DNA from: CAWJTV01 sp963845695
GTDB lineage: Bacteria; Planctomycetota; Planctomycetia; Isosphaerales; Isosphaeraceae
Assembly (NCBI GenBank): GCA_963845695.1
Contig: CAWJTQ010000016.1
Location: 1 to 64,000, forward strand
Length of the DNA: 64,000 nt
Reading direction: 5' to 3'
Numbering within the stretch: position 1 is the first letter of the stretch; each line of letters starts with the position of its first letter. The translations under genes were made by a program, and so were the position numbers. Below, piece after piece: positions 59,567-64,000 of the stretch. The notes beneath the pieces are model-generated. The model was not told where the DNA came from. It saw only the letters and a program-made list of their open reading frames with translations, and ran no database searches.

Positions 59567-60876
59567 TTACGGTCGCGGGCGTCTGATGATCCCGTTCAGA
59601 GCCATGCGAACCGCGTGAACCGAAGAAAAGCGGTCGTCCGGCGCCTTGGAGAGACACTTCCGGCAAAGATCGCTGACGGGTTTCGGGAGATCGGCGCGAA
59701 GGCTGTCGGGCGGGATCACCGGCGCGGCACTGATGACGTCCGCCAGGATGTCCGGCAGCCTTCGACCGATCCATGGCGGGCGACCGGTCAGCAACGTGTA
59801 GAGGACCGCCCCGATCCCATACACATCTGTTCTGACATCGATGGGTCCCCAACATCGAGCGATTTGTTCAGGAGCCATGAACGGCGCGGTCCCTTCGATC
59901 TCGGCAGTCCACGGGGTCTGCTCGGTGAGCGAGCGCGCCAGGCCGAAGTCGGTCACGTGGAGATGCCCATCCTCGTCGAGCAGCAGGTTGGCCGGTTTGA
60001 GGTCGCAATGAATGATGTCGCGGGCATGCGGCATGTTCGAGCGCGTGGCAAGCCTCGATGGCCCAGTGGATGGCTTCCTCAGTCGTGATGACTCTGATTC
60101 TGGCGAGGCGATCCAGGTTGGGACCGGCGACCAGGTCCATGACGAGGAAGTACGCGCCGGCGGGAGTGCGGCCCAGACCGTGGATTCCGACGATGTTGGG
60201 GTGGCGCATCCGGGCGATGGTGCTCGCTTCGCCGATGAAACGATGGACCACCCCAGGTTGATCGAGGAACGTCTTGCGCAGGAACTTCACGGCCACAGAC
60301 CGGCCCTCGCTCTGTTGCCACGCCTGATAAACTTTCCCCGTCCGACCTGCGCCGATCATGCGTTGCAGGAGGAAGTCCTGGTGCGAGAGGAGGGGACTGT
60401 CCAGAGTTTGGCCCGGTTGGTCTTCGGGTGTGGACGAAGATCTCACGGAAGGGCGTGGGATCTCACGAAGGCTTGCCGACTCCTCCTCCAGCTCGCGGTC
60501 GATCCGAACGAGTTCGACCTGAATCGGTTCTTGCCTGGTCTGGAATCGTGACAGGAACTCCGCATGAGTGGGCCGATCGCCCCAGTGCCGTCGCACCCGG
60601 TACTCTTCGCCGATGAGCTCGATCGGCAACTCGTCGAGCGAGCCGAGCTCCGGGAACCTTGCGGCATAACCCTCCAGCGTCATCCGATCGTCGGCACGCG
60701 GATTTCGCCATCGGAATTCCAGGTCGATACAGATGAGCTCGATGAGCAGGCGGCGCCGGTCATGCGGCGTCGATGCAGGCGGATGGTCCAGGAAATCGGC
60801 GATCTCGCCGGGGCCATTCCGTTGCCAGGCTTCCTCGAAGCCGAGGACTTCGCGATTCGAAGGCGTCGTCAGGCAT
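59567..60876 (-). CDS. Ser/Thr protein kinase (frameshifted)
   Basis: An N-terminal helical region (LGFEEAWQRNGPGEIADFLD) is followed by a kinase with GAGRTGKVYQAWQQ (Gly loop), SVAVKFLRKTF (Lys), DIIHCDLKPANLLLD (catalytic loop, Cys in place of Arg in HRD) and HVTDFGLARSL, GTAPFMAPEQIA. Indels occur near 60040 and close to the start. It ends with no transmembrane or repeat domain. The ATG overlaps the sigma factor stop. Confidence 0.85.
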
Positions 60877-61464
60877 CGTCCCGTCGCCCGGCCAGGATGT
60901 CGCGGATTTGACCGAGTGTGCGCCGGATCGGTGCGCTCGGACCGCCCGGTGTCCTCCACGATCTCGGACAGCAGCGCCTCCCTGCAACCGAAGCTCCAGC
61001 ACGCGCCGCCCGAAAACACTCAGTTGTGCGAGAACCCATTCCAGCTCGTCAGCCAGGGCGACGGCCTCTTCCGGAGTCGGTTCCGGGTGCCGGCCGAGAA
61101 GCTGGTCTTCCTCGACCTGATCGAGGAGGAATTCGGTGTCGACCGACCGGCAGTCTGCTCGATCATGTCTGGCCTGGCGAAGCAGCTTGTGCTTGGTGAT
61201 GGAAGCCAGGAGTCGCCAGAGGTCCCCGCCGCGCCCCAACGTGAAGCGGCCGTGTCGCACGCCGACGAAGAAGCTCCGGTAGGCCGACATCACGATGTCT
61301 TCGGGATCGGTCCGGCGCGCCAGCCGAGGCGAGAGCCGACTCCGGGCCAGCAGGGTTAGACGCTCGAAATAACGGGAGAAGATCGCGTCCGCAGCTCGAT
61401 CATCGCCGTCCCGAAATCGTTCCAGCAGCACGAGCGACGTCCAGCCGGCTGGGGTCCCGCTCAT
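60869..61464 (-). CDS. ECF-family RNA polymerase sigma factor (one frameshift)
   Basis: Region 2 is seen in LLERFRDGDDRAADAIFSRYFERLTLLARSRLSPRLARRTDPEDIVMSAYRSFF, and region 4 in LRLQGEALLSEIVEDTGRSERTVRRTLGQIRDILA after correcting an indel near 60985. It is paired with the overlapping kinase gene, as at 44.9 kb. It is divergent from the ferredoxin gene. Confidence 0.85.
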
Positions 61465-61576
61465 CGTCTTCTCCCGATTCCGACAAATCCCGGTGAATTC
61501 CTGGCCGCTGGAGCCGACGAGACGGCATTACCTGAGAGCGAGCGGAAACCCTGTTCTCTTGCTTCAGGAGAAAGTC

Positions 61577-61861
61577 ATGGCCTACGTCGTGACGGAACCG
61601 TGCTTCGGCTGCAAGTACACGGATTGTGTCGTCGTCTGCCCCATGGACTGCTTTCGGGAGGGCGATCAGATGTTGTTCATTGATCCCGAGGAGTGCATCA
61701 ATTGCGATGCGTGTGTTCCCGAGTGTCCTGTCGAGGCTATCTTCTCCGAAGACAACGTGCCAGAGCCGTGGCGCGATTTCGTGGCGCTGAACCGGGAGAT
61801 GGCCGCGATCTGTCCTCCGATCACGGATCGGAAGGAGCCGCTTGCGAGTCGAAGTGCATGA
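61577..61861 (+). CDS. fdxA: 7Fe ferredoxin FdxA
   Basis: The 94-residue protein has C-x-G-C-K-Y-T-D-C-V-V-V-C-P for the first cluster and C-I-N-C-D-A-C-V-P-E-C-P for the second, matching the [3Fe-4S]/[4Fe-4S] FdxA type. It is an electron carrier. An AGGAG ribosome binding site is placed ideally before the ATG. Confidence 0.95.
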   Translation: MAYVVTEPCFGCKYTDCVVVCPMDCFREGDQMLFIDPEECINCDACVPECPVEAIFSEDNVPEPWRDFVALNREMAAICPPITDRKEPLASRSA

Positions 61862-61923
61862 CAGCAGGATGATGGCACGAGTCCGGAACGAACCCGTGGT
61901 GCCCCGGGGATGATCGGGCACGG

Positions 61924-62125
61924 TCAATGGCTCGCCAGCGCCCGGGACAACGCACGAGCCTTCAGGCTCGACCGGACTTGCTGGATCCGGAGCCGCTGCT
62001 TCTCAAGATAGTGAGCGGCCACGATCGCTCGGGAGCTGTTCGGTGGCGTCCGCTTCAGTACAGCCCGCGCCGCCGAGCAAGACGGCACCCAGCATCGCAA
62101 CGCTCACGGACCGACGATACCTCAT
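61924..62125 (-). CDS. Small lipoprotein (one frameshift)
   Basis: MRYRRSVSVAMLGAVLLGGAGC is a lipoprotein signal with lipobox LLGGAGC. After an indel near 62040 the frame continues NSSRAIVAAHYLEKQRLRIQ to RALASH and stops. About 66 residues in all. No family was recognised. A GGGGG run before the ATG could serve as the ribosome binding site. Confidence 0.5.
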
Positions 62126-62359
62126 CACGGTCCCCCCTATTGCCTGGTCGCAAGTCCCTGGTCGGTGCCACTCTTCGCCTCTTCGCGCAAGGAAGCGGAA
62201 GCCTTCGTGGATCCCGGAGATCTGGAAATGACTTCGTCGGATCCCCTCCGGAAAGATCAATGAAAGTCCGGCAAGCGGAACGGCCTGGCACGATCGTGAC
62301 GAGGGCAACGATGGATCGGGCGGACGCGGGCGCGTCCGGGCGATCGACAGCAACGGGTT

Positions 62360-63083
62360 TCAGCGGCCCGGGACCCACCGCGTCGGGGGATACCAACCCT
62401 CATCCATGTTGAGATGGCGATCGAGCCAGGGGACGCGGGAGTGGCCGAAGAAGAGGTCCGCGCGGGAGCGTCGCCGACGGCCGGGCGGTCTCGCAGTCCA
62501 TCAGCCCGGCGAACACGAAGGTTTCCACGACCAGCTCGGAGCAGAAGAAGCGGGGACGGTCGCCGTGAACTCGGCCGACGAATGGGGTGCGGAGTGCGCC
62601 GCGGCGGCTGAAAGGTGTCATGAAGTTGAGGCCCCGTGCCAGTGCGAACGGCTTCCCTTCCTGGGCGCTGGCAAACGCCGTCAGGCGGGCCGACTGCTCC
62701 GGTGTGAGTGGAACCCGACGCCGGCGAACCCAGACCCGAGTCCCGTGATTCACATGATTGGACATGTGCTGGTAGGGATCCATGACCCGAATCACCAGTT
62801 CATTGAACGGGCCGGCTTCGATCAGTCCCAGGCTCCCGTCCGGCCGGGCGAACACGAAGCCCGAGTGGTGCACTCCAGCCCCGCCGACGCCCGCGTGCCC
62901 GAGCCGGAGCAAGAAGGACTCATCGGTCGCGAGGAAAATGTCGCCGGGTTGCGGCACGTAGAATTGCGGCGAGCCGAGGAAAACGTCGTCCAGGCAAAAT
63001 GCTGGCTGATAGACATAAGACTCCGGCAGGGGCGAGCCGGCCAGGAGGGTTGTAGCGATCATTCCTAAAATAATGTGGCTCAT
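62360..63083 (-). CDS. YiiX-like permuted NlpC/P60 cysteine hydrolase (one frameshift)
   Basis: QPGDIFLATDESFLLRLGHAG and RPRFFCSELVVETFVFAG show the permuted papain-fold layout: His first, Cys in F-C-S-E-L near the end. An N-terminal hydrophobic segment (MSHIILGMIATTLLAGSP) suggests export. An indel near 62475 shifts the end, which then reads DLFFGHSRVPWLDRHLNMDE to a stop at 62360. AGGAG precedes the ATG at 63083. Confidence 0.75.
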
Positions 63084-63288
63084 CCTTGAGCTCCTGACCG
63101 ATAGAGAGGGAAACCCCCAACTAATTTCGTCGTCTCCGGCAATTCGCTTGAGCCGGAGAGGACCGGACCGCCGGGTCGGGCAAGCCCTCGGCCGAGCCGG
63201 CATGAGGTTTGAAGTTGATGAGGCCGGGGCGGAGCCTCGCCGTTCGCATCGAACTCGTGGCTCTTCCTTCCGCGGAGGATCGATCCCG

Positions 63289-64000
63289 ATGCCGCGCATC
63301 CGGATCCTCGATTTGGATGGCAGCCTGGCCCCGCAGGCCGATGTCTTTCCGACCGAGGGCGTTGACTGGCTCCCGGCCCGGGAATGGGGCAGACGGATCC
63401 GCCTGGCGTGTGCGTTCGGGACCTTCGACCGATTCCGGAGATGGCTGGGCGACTCGCTCCCCAGCGACGGCCCCGAGGTGACGCTCTATGGGTCGGGTGA
63501 CTTCCACCACGTCACGCTCGCCCTCCTGAGTCGGATTCGCGGTCCGTTCAACCTGCTCGTCCTCGACAAACATCCGGACTGGATGCGGGGCATCCCGTTC
63601 CTCCATTGCGGGACGTGGCTTCGCCATGCACTTCGGCTTCCGGGCTTGAGGCGGGCATTCCTCTGCGGCGGGGAAACGGATTTCGACAACACCTATCGAT
63701 GGCTCGCCCCCTGGCCCGAGATCGTGGACGGCCGAGTCGTGGTCTTCCCGGCGCGCCGGCGATTCGTCCGCGGCGGATGGGCCGAGATCCCGGTACGTCC
63801 CCTCCTGGCCGACGGAAACTCGCCCGTGGCGGCGTTGCGAACCGGTCTCGAGCCATTCCACGACGAGCTGCGCCGGTATCCTCTGTATATATCGATCGAC
63901 AAGGACGTCCTCACGCCGGAGGACGCGGCAGTGAACTGGGACTCCGGGCTACTCCGGCTGCCGGAGGCCGTGGCCACGGTCGAAGCGTTCCTCGCCGCGG
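63289..64000 (+). CDS. Arginase/agmatinase (ureohydrolase) family protein, 3' truncated by window end
   Basis: The frame from ATG 63289 stays open to the window edge. It shows YGSGDFHHVTLALL, LLVLDKHPDWMRG, FLHCGTWLRHAL and YISIDKDVLTPEDAAVNWDSG, the ordered metal-site blocks of the ureohydrolase fold (D-x-H and D-x-D patterns), though the usual first block GGDH is G-S-G-D-F-H-H. GGAGGATC precedes the start. The substrate cannot be told. Confidence 0.8.
   Translation, partial: MPRIRILDLDGSLAPQADVFPTEGVDWLPAREWGRRIRLACAFGTFDRFRRWLGDSLPSDGPEVTLYGSGDFHHVTLALLSRIRGPFNLLVLDKHPDWMRGIPFLHCGTWLRHALRLPGLRRAFLCGGETDFDNTYRWLAPWPEIVDGRVVVFPARRRFVRGGWAEIPVRPLLADGNSPVAALRTGLEPFHDELRRYPLYISIDKDVLTPEDAAVNWDSGLLRLPEAVATVEAFLAA

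Overview
The window is GC-rich bacterial DNA and most resembles a planctomycete, probably from the Isosphaeraceae. That placement is an inference from gene content: two ECF sigma factor/Ser-Thr kinase pairs, DUF4058 and Uma2 proteins, a Tat-exported Gfo/Idh oxidoreductase, a YiiX-like cysteine hydrolase, and a nusA-infB-rbfA operon with a very long Pro/Gly-rich IF-2 N-terminus. Reading frames break often, even in essential genes (purK, purE, infB, nusA), usually with both halves of the protein still recognisable. I read most of these as indel errors in a draft or long-read assembly, not gene decay. Many gene spans below therefore cross one or more apparent frameshifts.

Layout. 1-9.7 kb: vWA protein, purK-purE, Uma2, DUF4058, an oxidoreductase, a GH130 phosphorylase, an AT-hook-like protein, VanZ and an endonuclease III-like protein. 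9.8-16.1 kb: rbfA-infB-nusA on the minus strand. 16.2-23.6 kb: two orphan CRISPR-like repeats, Fur, TatD, QueE, a RelE/Phd toxin-antitoxin pair, a short DUF4058 protein and a secreted TPR-thioredoxin protein. 23.8-25.4 kb: gene-poor, with a gene remnant and a palindromic element.

25.4-40.3 kb: a complete MYXAN-type (Cmx/Dev) type I CRISPR-Cas locus, all on the plus strand: cas6, cas3, cas8 (cmx8), cas7, cas5, a cas4-cas1 fusion, cas2, then an array of 81 identical 36-bp repeats and 80 spacers. A degenerate 35-nt pseudo-repeat lies exactly at the cas2 stop codon, about 280 bp before the array. Separate orphan repeats of another CRISPR family, ending in ATTGAAAC or AATGAAAC, lie upstream of nusA and of a glycosyltransferase gene. 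The latter sits at the predicted start site of a good sigma-70-like promoter, the architecture expected of a small crRNA-like RNA gene.

40.3-51 kb: a WD40 kinase with its ECF sigma factor, then a compact three-gene minus-strand operon (117-aa orphan protein, MqsA-like Zn-finger/HTH regulator, MinD-like ATPase with a repeat C-terminus). The operon has its own promoter overlapped by a palindromic operator and is bracketed by direct repeats of a nucleotidyltransferase 3' end. It is the best candidate for an undescribed conflict or regulatory module. 51-64 kb: a secreted low-complexity protein, a lone JAB-like protein, a GT4-toroid fusion with a second GH130 enzyme, a small-ORF/RusA/AHJR-nuclease cassette, a second kinase/sigma pair, ferredoxin, a lipoprotein, a YiiX-like hydrolase and the start of an arginase-family gene.
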